A DNA stretch of 64,000 bases from RGIG3102 sp045633415 (lineage in GTDB: Bacteria; Bacillota; Clostridia; Oscillospirales; Ruminococcaceae), in assembly GCA_045633415.1 (NCBI GenBank), contig JAZQYH010000058.1, positions 10,138 through 74,137 on the forward strand. Direction: 5' to 3'. The position numbers and the translations under genes were made by a program. Positions 1 through 6,985 of this stretch are shown piece by piece (position 1 is the first letter of the stretch; every line of letters starts with the position of its first letter). The notes under the pieces are model-generated. The model saw only the letters and a program-made list of their open reading frames with translations, was not told the origin of the DNA and searched no databases.

Positions 1-1
1 G

Positions 2-49
2 GAAAAATACAAAGCCCTTATCCGTGATGCTGTGGCACATTTTGAATAG
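2..49 (+). CDS. C-terminal end of an unidentified protein (partial)
   Basis: The first 48 bases read in one frame as the last 15 codons of a protein ending in DAVAHFE and a TAG stop. The ribosome binding site of the next gene (GGGAGGAAAG) starts right after this stop, so the two genes probably share a transcript. Too little is visible to name the product. The tight spacing suggests it may work with the nucleoside hydrolase, which is inference. Confidence 0.5.
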   Translation, partial: EKYKALIRDAVAHFE

Positions 50-61
50 GGAGGAAAGACA

Positions 62-1018
62 ATGGAAAAAATCAAAATTATTATGGACGTTGATGTTGGT
101 ATCGATGATGCCATAGCTATGTGTCTTGCCCTTGGCAACGAAAACTTTGAGGTTCTGGGCTTTACCACAACCTTTGGCAACCGCCGTGTTGATGTAACCA
201 CAGAAAACACATTGAAAATACTGGAGCTGGTAGGCCGCACAGATATTCCTGTGGCAAAGGGTGCACCTCGCCCTATGGTAAAGGAATACAATCCGCCTGA
301 ATACAGCATTGTCCACGGCTTTGACGGTCTGGGTGATATGGCAGACCCACTGCCAGAGCCAACAATCAGACCAATTGAAAAATCTGCTGTTGAGTTTATG
401 GCAGACACACTGCGAGATAGCGACGAGCCAATCACACTGGTGCCTGTGGGCCCAATGACAAACGTTGCCACACTTATTATGACACATCCAGAGCTGATGC
501 CTAAAATCAAAGAAGTTGTGCTTATGGGTGGCTCCACTATAAAAGGCAATGCTTCCCCTGTGGCAGAGGCAAACATTATTCAGGACCCAGAGGCAGCATA
601 TATCCTGTTCAAATCAGGTGTAAAAATCAAAATGGCAGGTCTTGACGCCACTTGGGACGGCTATATTGCCTTTGACGAGCTGGAAGAATTCGGCAAGGCA
701 AACTGGCTGGCCGAAAAAATTTATTCAATGTGTGGCATCTATGCAGAGCATTACCGTGAAAGAATGAAAAACCCTGGTCTTGCAATGCACGACAGCCTTG
801 CACTTGCATGGCTTGTAAACCCTGACCTTGTAAAAGCGGCAGACTATTATGTTACAGTTGACATCAACGGCAGATATACCTACGGTATGACAGTTACAGA
901 CGTTGACAATGTAATGAAATACACACCAAATGCAACTGTTGCAATGGGTGTTGACAGATTGCCTTTTATCCAGATGATAAAGGACGCCATGGCAAACCTT
1001 GCCGCACAGAAAAAATAA
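62..1018 (+). CDS. Nucleoside hydrolase, IunH/RihB-like
   Basis: A 318-residue protein of the inosine-uridine preferring nucleoside hydrolase family, which splits the N-glycosidic bond of ribonucleosides to give ribose and a free base. The N-terminal calcium site reads DVDVGIDDA (residues 9-17), matching the family DxDPGxDD pattern except that the proline is valine. The ribose-binding ANIIQDPEAA segment and the late HDSLALA segment with the catalytic-type His-Asp are present. The length is normal for the family. The start follows GGGAGGAAAGAC. A second family member lies at 54264-55217. Substrate preference cannot be read from sequence. Confidence 0.9.
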   Translation: MEKIKIIMDVDVGIDDAIAMCLALGNENFEVLGFTTTFGNRRVDVTTENTLKILELVGRTDIPVAKGAPRPMVKEYNPPEYSIVHGFDGLGDMADPLPEPTIRPIEKSAVEFMADTLRDSDEPITLVPVGPMTNVATLIMTHPELMPKIKEVVLMGGSTIKGNASPVAEANIIQDPEAAYILFKSGVKIKMAGLDATWDGYIAFDELEEFGKANWLAEKIYSMCGIYAEHYRERMKNPGLAMHDSLALAWLVNPDLVKAADYYVTVDINGRYTYGMTVTDVDNVMKYTPNATVAMGVDRLPFIQMIKDAMANLAAQKK

Positions 1019-1028
1019 TAAATCATCT

Positions 1029-1053
1029 ACAGCCGTTCATAAGGGACGGCTGT
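1029..1053 (+). terminator. Hairpin after nucleoside hydrolase, weak terminator
   Basis: An 8-bp inverted repeat (ACAGCCGT and ACGGCTGT) lies between the hydrolase stop and rmuC. No T-run follows it, so it may attenuate rather than terminate. Confidence 0.35.
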
Positions 1054-1070
1054 AAAATTGTGGAGACCAA

Positions 1071-2396
1071 ATGGTAAATTTTAACTATATTATACTGGCA
1101 TTGCTGGCAGTATCCGTTATCTTAAACATAATCACCCTTGTTTCTTCTTCAAAAAACAGGCTTCTGGCAGACAGGCTGGAAGATTTTGAAAAGGACGTAA
1201 AGGACTATATGGACAGAAGCCAGCGAGATATGCTGGACACTGTTTCAAGACAGCTGGAAACAGCGGGCAGGTCAAATATGGAAACACAGGTGGCGCTGTC
1301 CACACGGGAATCAGAGCGCTTTGCCCTGTTTTCACAGACTACCAACGAAAGTATGAACACCCTGCGCAAAACAGTAGGGGAAATGACCTTCAGTCTGGAC
1401 AACCGTATGACAGCATTCCAGAAGCAGACCACCGCCCAGATGGAAACCATACGCCAGACCACCGAAAAACGTATGGCTGACATGCAGGCGTCCAACGAGA
1501 AAAAGCTGGAGGAAATGCGACGGACTGTTGACGAAAAACTGCAGAAAACACTGGACGAAAGAATAAGCCAGAGCTTTAACCTTGTAAATGAAAGACTGGA
1601 GCAGGTGTACAAATCCCTTGGGGAAATGCAGAAGGTTGGCGCTGGTGTGGAAGATTTGAAAAAGGTGCTTTCCAATGTGAAAACCCGTGGTATCCTTGGG
1701 GAAGTACAGCTGGGCGCCATTCTGGAAGAGATTTTAAGCCCTGAACAGTACGAGGTAAATGTACGGACAAAGAAAGGTTCTGCCGACAGGGTGGAATTTG
1801 CCGTTAAACTGCCGGGAGACGGGGACACACCTGTATTTCTGCCTATAGATGCAAAGTTTCCCCTGGACGCCTATTCCAACCTTATGGACGCTTACGACAG
1901 TGGCGATGCCCTTGCCGTACAGCAGGCTTCCAAGGAGCTGAAAAACCGTATAAAAGGCTTTGCAAAGGATATCCGCACCAAGTATATTGATGTGCCTAAC
2001 ACAACGGAATTTGCGATAATGTTCCTGCCTACCGAAAGCCTGTATGCCGAGGTGGTGCGCTACGGTATGGTGGAAGAACTGCAGAAGGAAAAAATAAACA
2101 TCGCAGGACCAACCACTATGGCGGCACTGCTGAACAGCCTGCAGATGGGCTTTCGCACACTGGCTATCCAGAAAAGCTCACGGCAGGTGTGGAAAGTGCT
2201 GGGTGAAGTCAAAACAGAATTTGCAAACTTTGAAAAAATTCTGGAAAACACACAGAAGCGCATGCAGGCGGCAAGTGAAGAACTGGACAAGCTTATTGGT
2301 GTGCGCACCCGTGCAATTAACCGTAAATTAAGGGATGTTTCGGAATACACAGCCCTTGATACAGCGGGAGTCGGGGAGAATATGGAAAATTTTTAA
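1071..2396 (+). CDS. rmuC: DNA recombination protein RmuC
   Basis: A 441-residue RmuC-family protein. It opens with a membrane anchor (about residues 4-24), followed by a long coiled coil rich in Glu, Lys, Gln and Arg (about 35-190) and then the RmuC core (about 200-390) with the typical GILGEVQLGAILEEIL and FLPIDAKFPLDAY segments, part of a nuclease-like fold. In E. coli, RmuC limits recombination at inverted repeats; the biochemical activity is not settled. The start follows GTGGAGACCAA. Domain order and length are normal. Confidence 0.93.
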   Translation: MVNFNYIILALLAVSVILNIITLVSSSKNRLLADRLEDFEKDVKDYMDRSQRDMLDTVSRQLETAGRSNMETQVALSTRESERFALFSQTTNESMNTLRKTVGEMTFSLDNRMTAFQKQTTAQMETIRQTTEKRMADMQASNEKKLEEMRRTVDEKLQKTLDERISQSFNLVNERLEQVYKSLGEMQKVGAGVEDLKKVLSNVKTRGILGEVQLGAILEEILSPEQYEVNVRTKKGSADRVEFAVKLPGDGDTPVFLPIDAKFPLDAYSNLMDAYDSGDALAVQQASKELKNRIKGFAKDIRTKYIDVPNTTEFAIMFLPTESLYAEVVRYGMVEELQKEKINIAGPTTMAALLNSLQMGFRTLAIQKSSRQVWKVLGEVKTEFANFEKILENTQKRMQAASEELDKLIGVRTRAINRKLRDVSEYTALDTAGVGENMENF

Positions 2397-2423
2397 AAAG
2401 TTGAAATTTTTTTAAAAAAAGTG

Positions 2424-2452
2424 TTGACATTTATATAATCCCGTGGTATACT
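2424..2452 (+). promoter_or_regulatory. Sigma-A promoter of tRNA-Leu
   Basis: TTGACA and TATACT are separated by 17 bases, and TGG precedes the -10 box (an extended -10). The tRNA begins 31 bases after the -10 box. A near-consensus promoter is expected for a stable RNA. Confidence 0.85.
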
Positions 2453-2482
2453 CTATCTTGCGTTAAGGATGACGCGAGATTC

Positions 2483-2569
2483 GCGGATGTGGTGGAATCG
2501 GCAGACACGCTAGCTTGAGGGGCTAGTGGTAGCAATATCGTGCAAGTTCAAGTCTTGTCATCCGCACCA
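2483..2569 (+). tRNA. tRNA-Leu (anticodon GAG)
   Basis: An 87-base class II tRNA with encoded CCA. The acceptor stem GCGGATG pairs with CATCCGC. The anticodon stem CTAGC/GCTAG encloses the loop TTGAGGG, giving anticodon GAG (leucine codons CUC and CUU). A long variable arm precedes the T arm with loop TTCAAGT. It has its own promoter and terminator. Confidence 0.95.
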
Positions 2570-2570
2570 T

Positions 2571-2605
2571 AACGGCTAACCGAAAGGTTAGCCGTTATTT
2601 TTTTT
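2571..2605 (+). terminator. Intrinsic terminator of tRNA-Leu
   Basis: A perfect 11-bp stem (AACGGCTAACC and GGTTAGCCGTT) with a GAAA loop is followed by a run of T. Confidence 0.92.
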
Positions 2606-2818
2606 ACAAGACTTGAACTGCGTTCAACCAGGAAAGTAATCGGTGCGTTCGCGTAGCGACCGAATGGTTTTGCCGCAGGCAAAAACGCGAGCCGGTCATG
2701 CGAGCGTAGTGGAGCGACGGGCTGAAAGCCCCTCTTGTCCGCTCGTGACTTTCCCTTTCTCCGCCTCCCTGCATCCGCCACTGGCGGCGGTCGGCTCCGT
2801 CACCTGTCATCCGCACCA
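2606..2818. other. GC-rich hairpin block bounded by tRNA-Leu end sequences
   Basis: This block has no convincing gene and is more GC-rich than its surroundings. It begins with a 14-base inverted copy of the tRNA T arm (2606-2619 against 2545-2558) and ends with a direct copy of the last 14 bases of the tRNA, TGTCATCCGCACCA (2805-2818 against 2556-2569). Inside, GGAAAGT at 2631 and ACTTTCC at 2748 form an outer inverted repeat around small hairpins such as TTTTGCCGCAGGCAAAA and GGGCTGAAAGCCC. It could be a tRNA-associated mobile repeat or a structured RNA tail. That it is mobile is inference. Confidence 0.6.
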
Positions 2819-2847
2819 AAGACCAGCTGAAAAGCTGGTCTTTTTTT
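2818..2847 (+). terminator. Second intrinsic terminator downstream of tRNA-Leu
   Basis: The stem AAGACCAGCT/AGCTGGTCTT is followed by seven T. It directly follows the duplicated tRNA 3' end, so it may be the ancestral tRNA terminator displaced by the block at 2606-2818. Confidence 0.85.
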
Positions 2848-2864
2848 GTTTGAAAAATATATAA

Positions 2865-3062
2865 AAGCCTTCCACTAAAATTCATGAAAACAAAATCTTG
2901 GAAATAAAAAATGACTTCGAGCTAGTAGATGGGTTGCCGCCTGAAAAGACGGGAATTACCATCAGCCCGAAATCATCGACAATTAATGTAGCAGAATTAA
3001 TAGAAAGTGTCAAGAACACAGAGTATTATCCAAAACAAGATATCAGTGAAAACAAAAAATAA
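2865..3062 (+). pseudogene. Truncated 3' end of an unidentified gene
   Basis: An open frame of 65 codons runs into a TAA at 3060 without an ATG or a ribosome binding site in its first part. It includes the stretches DFELVDGLPPEKTGITISPK and INVAELIESVKNTEYYP, which look like real protein in composition and charge. A terminator follows. The reading fits the tail of a gene whose front was lost when sequence was inserted or deleted next to the tRNA. The family is not recognised. Confidence 0.4.
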
Positions 3063-3081
3063 ACATTTTGCCAGAAAATAA

Positions 3082-3110
3082 AAACTCCCTTATAAAAGGG
3101 AGCTTTTTTT
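3082..3110 (+). terminator. Intrinsic terminator after gene remnant
   Basis: The hairpin CTCCCTT/AAGGGAG has a three-base loop and is followed by seven T. It marks the left edge of the prophage genes. Confidence 0.8.
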
Positions 3111-3135
3111 ATTTCAGTACATCACAGATAAGCTG

Positions 3136-3561
3136 TCAGTCTTTTTTGCCGAAAAACTGGTCTATCTGCTTTTGTTCCGCTGGGGTGGGGGTGGTGTTGC
3201 CCTGCTCTATACGAATATATCTGCCTGTGGATATGCCCACCAGCTTTGCCACCTGATGACAGGCATAGCCTCTCTGTGTGCGCAGGGTGGCATAGGGCGG
3301 CAGTTTTTTGTCTGGGGCAGTCTGCCTGTGAAAAGGGGGCTGTGGTCTGCTGTCTGCCTCTGCTTCGTCAAAAGCCACGTCGCTGGTGCGGAAAAGATGG
3401 TCGCCCTCTATGTGCCGCATTTCGTGGTCTGCCGCTTTCTTCTGCCGCTTTTTGTCCAGTCTGGCATTGATATACACGTTATAGCACCCGTCGGGGCTGG
3501 TGGAAACCGTTGCCCTTACAGACGGTGGCAGGTCCACTACTCTAAAAATAATATCCGCCAT
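3136..3561 (-). CDS. ImmA/IrrE-like metallopeptidase fused to an HTH domain
   Basis: A protein of about 141 residues whose first half holds a zinc-peptidase motif, ADHEMRHIEGDH, like the HExxH of phage ImmA/IrrE proteins that cleave or relieve repressors. The second half (GYACHQVAKLVGIS, then RYIRIEQGNTTPTPAE) looks like an XRE-type helix-turn-helix. The order peptidase then HTH is unusual; partners are normally separate or in the reverse order. The start at 3561 follows GAGGTG; a GTG at 3573 lies inside that ribosome binding site and is less likely. It overlaps the repressor gene by 20 bases, so the two are coexpressed. Confidence 0.72.
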   Translation of the reverse strand: MADIIFRVVDLPPSVRATVSTSPDGCYNVYINARLDKKRQKKAADHEMRHIEGDHLFRTSDVAFDEAEADSRPQPPFHRQTAPDKKLPPYATLRTQRGYACHQVAKLVGISTGRYIRIEQGNTTPTPAEQKQIDQFFGKKD

Positions 3562-3928
3562 TGATAGAATCACCTCGCATTATTTCTATCATTTTTACAA
3601 CTTTTTCAAGGTCTTCTTTAGATGCGCCCTTCGCCTTTGAAAACAAAATACGCATACCTGGGTTGTTCTTCAGTTCGTTAAGATATTCCAGCATTTCTTC
3701 GTCCTCTGTCAGTTGGCTGACAGGGGCTTTTTTTGTTTCGCCCGTCAGCAGATAGTCGGTTGTCACACCAAAATAATCTGCAATTTTCTGTAAGGTGTCG
3801 GCCTTTGGGGTGGCGGTGCCCTGCTTCCATCTGGTTGCTGTGGCCTGACCTATCCCCATATCCTTTGTTGCCTTGTACACGGATATCCCGTTTTGCTGGC
3901 ACAGGTTTAAAAAGTTGTCATAAAACAT
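3542..3928 (-). CDS. Phage repressor, XRE/CI-type HTH
   Basis: A repressor of about 128 residues with an N-terminal helix-turn-helix (QNGISVYKATKDMGIGQATA, then WKQGTATPKADTLQKIADYF and VTTDYLLTG). The C-terminal half is short and acidic and lacks a LexA-like Ser-Lys protease, so induction probably goes through the ImmA-like partner. The start at 3928 follows AAGGAAA; the upstream in-frame ATG at 3964 has no good site. It faces four copies of a palindromic site that are likely its operators. Confidence 0.85.
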   Translation of the reverse strand: MFYDNFLNLCQQNGISVYKATKDMGIGQATATRWKQGTATPKADTLQKIADYFGVTTDYLLTGETKKAPVSQLTEDEEMLEYLNELKNNPGMRILFSKAKGASKEDLEKVVKMIEIMRGDSINGGYYF

Positions 3929-3967
3929 AGCTATTTCCTTTAAAAGTTTTTTGTGTATTGTCACAGT

Positions 3968-4110
3968 TTTACAAATGTGAAAATATACTGCTTTACAAAT
4001 GCGAAATAGTATGCTATTATAACATCACAGACATTCGCAAATGTAAAGTAGTTAAGGATATTTTAAATTTTTCTACCTTTATAATACCATAAATACTTCA
4101 CATTTGTAAA
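3968..4110. promoter_or_regulatory. Divergent operator region with four repressor-like sites
   Basis: Four copies of one 14-base near-palindrome lie between the divergent repressor and early genes. They are TTTACAAATGTGAA (3968), TTTACAAATGCGAA (3992), TTCGCAAATGTAAA (4034) and TTCACATTTGTAAA (4097). The spacing is uneven (24, 42 and 63 bases), with one pair near the repressor start and one site just before the early genes. This layout is typical of a lambda-like switch. Assigning the repressor as binder is inference. Confidence 0.8.
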
Positions 4111-4132
4111 GTGTAAATATTGATAAGGGGTG

Positions 4133-4342
4133 ATGACTTTGAAACCTTTTTGGACAGGCTGTGTGGTGGGCATTATGCATGTATACGGAATCAGTCAGGC
4201 ACAGCTGGCGTGTGCAACAGGCTATTCCAGAGAGTATGTAAACGGCGTGCTTAACGGCAAGTACACCTTTGCAGACAGCAGAAACAATATCGAAAATGCG
4301 CTGTCAGAAATTATAGAAAAGAGAAAGGCGGGGGGAGTATGA
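4133..4342 (+). CDS. Small Cro-like DNA-binding protein
   Basis: About 69 residues. The middle (YGISQAQLACATGYSREYVN) fits a helix-turn-helix, so this is probably the Cro-like or early regulator opposite the repressor. AAGGGG at 4125 is the ribosome binding site; GTG 4130, ATG 4133 and TTG 4139 are all in frame, so the exact start is uncertain. It overlaps the next gene by four bases (ATGA), so translation is coupled. Confidence 0.65.
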   Translation: MTLKPFWTGCVVGIMHVYGISQAQLACATGYSREYVNGVLNGKYTFADSRNNIENALSEIIEKRKAGGV

Positions 4343-4596
4343 AATATTGTCCTGTTTGTGAAAGAGAGCTTTGGCGGGACACAGAGGTGTATGTAAAACG
4401 TGGCAGGGATATACACAAAGGCTACCAGATTGTAGGCTGTGACGGCTGTGTGCGCTGTGGCTGGGGGGATGAATTCTGGGAAGAGGACGAGCTGGAAGAC
4501 AGCGAAGCCGACAACTATCTGTGGGATATGAGCAAGGAGATGAAGGCGCTGATGTCCTACAGGACAGCCAATGCACAGCCAGAAAATGACAGCTGA
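4339..4596 (+). CDS. Small zinc-ribbon phage protein
   Basis: An 85-residue protein with two Cys-x2-Cys pairs (CPVCER near residue 4 and CDGCVRCGWG near 34), the pattern of a zinc ribbon, followed by a strongly acidic stretch. Such small proteins are common in early phage operons and often bind nucleic acid or host proteins. No family is recognised with confidence. Start coupling to the upstream gene supports translation. Confidence 0.6.
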   Translation: MKYCPVCERELWRDTEVYVKRGRDIHKGYQIVGCDGCVRCGWGDEFWEEDELEDSEADNYLWDMSKEMKALMSYRTANAQPENDS

Positions 4597-4701
4597 CAGC
4601 CTTTTACAGCCTGCTGTGACCACAGGGGCAAAAGGCTGTACTGTCTGCAAAACAGAAAAACAAAAAAGGCCAGAACACGGCCGACAGAACGGGGGGCATA
4701 A

Positions 4702-5535
4702 ATGGCAGAGCGTAGAATGTTTGCAAAATCAATTATAGACAGTGATGCTTTCCTTGATATGCCATTGTCAGCACAGGCGCTTTATTTCCACCTGTCCATA
4801 AGGGCAGACGACGACGGGTTTATCAATAATCCCAAGAAAATACAGCGTATGACAGGCTGCAGCGCAGAGGATTTGAAACTGCTGATTGCAAAAAGGTTTG
4901 TCCTTGTTTTTGACAGTGGCGTGGTGGCAATAAGACACTGGAAAATACACAACTACATACAGAAAGACAGGTATAAACAAACCATTTATCTTGAAGAAAA
5001 ATCCACCCTGCAGCTGGACTCTGGGGGGGCTTATACTGTGCGTCTGGACAATGGATACACTCTGGATACACAGGATAGTATAGGTAAGGATAGTATAGGT
5101 AAGGACAGTGCAGGTAAGGACAGTATAGGTAAGGACAGTACAGGTAAGGACAGTGCAGGTAAGGACAGTATAGGTAAGGACAGTGCAGGTCAGCACAGCC
5201 AAGGCAAAACAGACCTTTCCTGCGGAAAGGATATATCTGTTGATTCTTTTTCTGAACAGACAAAGCACAGGTATGGTGAGCATAAAAACGTACTGCTTAC
5301 CGATGATGAAATGCAGAAACTGAAGGCAAGGTTTGGTCTTTCCTGCAAAGAAAAGATTGACACCCTGTCAAATGGCATTGCTCTGAAGGGCTACAGGTAT
5401 AAAAGCCACTATCTTGCGCTTTTATCCTGGTTTAAGGAAGAGGCGCCCACAGGGGAGGACTGTATTATCAGCAGTATGCTTACAGTACCCCAGTTTGAAG
5501 CGCCTGCACAGCCAAAGGACAAAAAGAAAGCTTAA
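4702..5535 (+). CDS. Phage replisome organiser-like protein
   Basis: A 277-residue protein whose first 100 residues (AERRMFAKSIIDSDAFLDMP, then LYFHLSIRADDDGFINNPKK) match the phage replisome-organiser N-terminal domain, a winged-helix origin-binding module that helps load helicase. Residues 125-169 are a low-complexity linker of five-residue units of the GKDSI type. The C-terminal 100 residues (LTDDEMQKLKARFG) resemble the usual helicase-loader contact region. It starts after ACGGGGGGCATAA. No separate helicase or DnaC-like loader is present, so it must use host replication proteins. Confidence 0.75.
   Translation: MAERRMFAKSIIDSDAFLDMPLSAQALYFHLSIRADDDGFINNPKKIQRMTGCSAEDLKLLIAKRFVLVFDSGVVAIRHWKIHNYIQKDRYKQTIYLEEKSTLQLDSGGAYTVRLDNGYTLDTQDSIGKDSIGKDSAGKDSIGKDSTGKDSAGKDSIGKDSAGQHSQGKTDLSCGKDISVDSFSEQTKHRYGEHKNVLLTDDEMQKLKARFGLSCKEKIDTLSNGIALKGYRYKSHYLALLSWFKEEAPTGEDCIISSMLTVPQFEAPAQPKDKKKA
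5074..5208 (+). repeat. 15-bp tandem repeat in replisome organiser gene
   Basis: Nine in-frame units of 15 bases, based on GATAGTATAGGTAAG and coding for DSIGK, DSAGK or DSTGK; the last is degenerate. Unit variants alternate, which suggests duplication of blocks. Copy number is likely to vary between strains by slippage. Confidence 0.92.
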
Positions 5536-5574
5536 CAGCCTGTATTTCACAGGCAGAGAAAAAAGGAGGCAGTT

Positions 5575-5859
5575 ATGACAGTAAAACAGTTTGCGCTGGC
5601 AACAGGCTATGCACATACATATATACAAAGCGCCTGCAAAAAGGGCAGGATACCTTGCACTATGTGTAACGGCAAATGGGAGATTTCTCCCGCTTTGGTG
5701 CCGTTGTGGGCGGCAAAAAGATGCAGACCAGCCCAAAAAAGCGGCAAAACAATACACAACAGCGTCACTGTGTACCAGAGAGAAGTGGATAGATACAATG
5801 CACGGCACGGCACACAGTATTCCTATGGCGAGGCTGTGGCAAAGGAGCTGATTAAATGA
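5575..5859 (+). CDS. Small HTH phage protein
   Basis: A 94-residue protein. The first 45 residues (VKQFALATGYAHTYIQSACK, then KGRIPCTMCNGKWEI) look like a MerR- or excisionase-type winged helix. The rest is basic. It starts after AAAGGAGGCAGTT and overlaps the next gene by four bases. An excisionase role would need an integrase, which is absent, so a regulatory role is as likely. Confidence 0.55.
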   Translation: MTVKQFALATGYAHTYIQSACKKGRIPCTMCNGKWEISPALVPLWAAKRCRPAQKSGKTIHNSVTVYQREVDRYNARHGTQYSYGEAVAKELIK

Positions 5860-6206
5860 CAAAGCATAAAAAACAGTGGCTGGAACAGGCGTGGAAGCTG
5901 AAAGCCGAAATAGAGCACTGGGACTGGGTTATGGCTGGCGGTGCTTTTGGGGCGGACTGCTGTGACGAGCCAGACCACACAGACAGGCTGGCACAGATAA
6001 AGGAATGCAGGGCACAGGCTTTTGCACAGCTGGAAAAAAGAAAACAGGCAATCAATCGGCTGAAAAACCCGGACCAGAAAAAAATACTGTGGCTGAGATA
6101 CATAGAGCATTATAAATGGGAAGATATTTTTTACAGCATGAACTACGGCAAAACCAGATGCCACGAAATACACAACAGGGCTGTAGCACAGCTGGAAACT
6201 GTATAA
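5856..6206 (+). CDS. ArpU/RinA-like late transcription regulator
   Basis: A 116-residue protein ending in a sigma-region-4-like helix-turn-helix (LWLRYIEHYKWEDIFYSMNY, then CHEIHNRAVAQL), as in the ArpU/RinA/DUF1492 phage proteins. These act near the end of the early operon and switch on the packaging and structural genes. Its position just before the 340-base gap and terminase fits that role. Start is coupled to the gene before. Confidence 0.7.
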   Translation: MTKHKKQWLEQAWKLKAEIEHWDWVMAGGAFGADCCDEPDHTDRLAQIKECRAQAFAQLEKRKQAINRLKNPDQKKILWLRYIEHYKWEDIFYSMNYGKTRCHEIHNRAVAQLETV

Positions 6207-6547
6207 AGCGGACTAAAACGGACTTTTTGCTGTGTTAACATAAAAATGCGAAAACCAGATAGCCCACGGTGTTTCTCTCAAGTTTATGCATATGCAGTTT
6301 AACAGCAGAATACCAGCTGTAAAGACGTGGGCAAAAGACTGACTGCCTTTGTCTGCACCACAAGGCTATGCCACAGGCAAAGGTTAAAAGGGAAAAGCTG
6401 TCACATATTTTTTGCAGGAGCAGGTGGCAGGAAATTTTACAGAATTTTACAGAATTTTACAGAAGCTAAAGGAAGGGAGAAATATAAAAAAGGCTCCCTT
6501 GCCTTTTACACAAGGCAGACACAAAATACACAAAAGGAAGTGATTCA
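6207..6547 (+). promoter_or_regulatory. Gap before terminase; candidate late promoter or packaging site
   Basis: About 340 bases without a credible gene lie between the late regulator and the terminase small subunit. The region holds three direct copies of TTTTACAGAA in a row (about 6434-6465) and several partial repeats of AAGGCA and GCCTTT. No consensus sigma-A promoter is obvious. Late promoters controlled by ArpU-like proteins and packaging sites usually sit here, so both are reasonable inferences. Confidence 0.4.
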
Positions 6548-6985
6548 GTGGCAAAAGAAAAAACAAACAAAACCAAAAAAACACAGCCAGAGAGTGAAAA
6601 GGCTGCCAGTACAACGACAGACACAGCACAAACAACGACAGAATCAGTTTACATAACAACAGGCACAGCCCAAACAACAGATACAGCACAAACAACAGAC
6701 ACAGCACAAACAACAGACACAGCTGACAGGACACCCCCCCTGCAGCCTGCTGTCAGCTGTACAACACACAGCACAGGGGGAAGAAAAAATCTGAAAGAGC
6801 AGATAATGGAGCGTATGGACAGAAAAGACTGGGAAGAGGTTATAGATGGTGTTATCCAGAGAGCCAAAAATACAGACAAGGGCTTTGAGGTGTTCCGAGA
6901 CACCATTGGCGAAAAGCCAGCTGGAAAACAGGAAGTGGATATAAAAGAAATACCAAAGATTATGGTGGTAAGGCGCAATGGATAG
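6548..6985 (+). CDS. Probable terminase small subunit
   Basis: A 145-residue protein placed directly before the large terminase, overlapping it by eight bases. The N-terminal 65 residues are a Thr-rich tail built from an 18-base repeat (ACAGCACAAACAACAGAC, coding for TAQTTD). The C-terminal half (EEVIDGVIQRAKNTDKGFEV, then FRDTIGEKPAGK) resembles the end of terminase small subunits that recognise the packaging site. The start is GTG after AAAGGAAGTGATTCA. The assignment rests partly on position. Confidence 0.6.
   Translation: MAKEKTNKTKKTQPESEKAASTTTDTAQTTTESVYITTGTAQTTDTAQTTDTAQTTDTADRTPPLQPAVSCTTHSTGGRKNLKEQIMERMDRKDWEEVIDGVIQRAKNTDKGFEVFRDTIGEKPAGKQEVDIKEIPKIMVVRRNG

Noticed and set aside
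2604..2885. Open frames on both strands through the GC-rich block behind tRNA-Leu
   Set aside because: They follow hairpin repeats, lack ribosome binding sites, overlap each other on opposite strands and have no protein-like pattern.
5074..5208. Regular 15-bp repeats considered as a CRISPR array
   Set aside because: There are no unique spacers; the units abut, stay in frame and code for GKDS. No cas genes are present.
6327..6656. Plus-strand open frame of 109 codons before the small terminase
   Set aside because: It overlaps the small terminase in another frame, has no ribosome binding site and crosses the TTTTACAGAA repeats.
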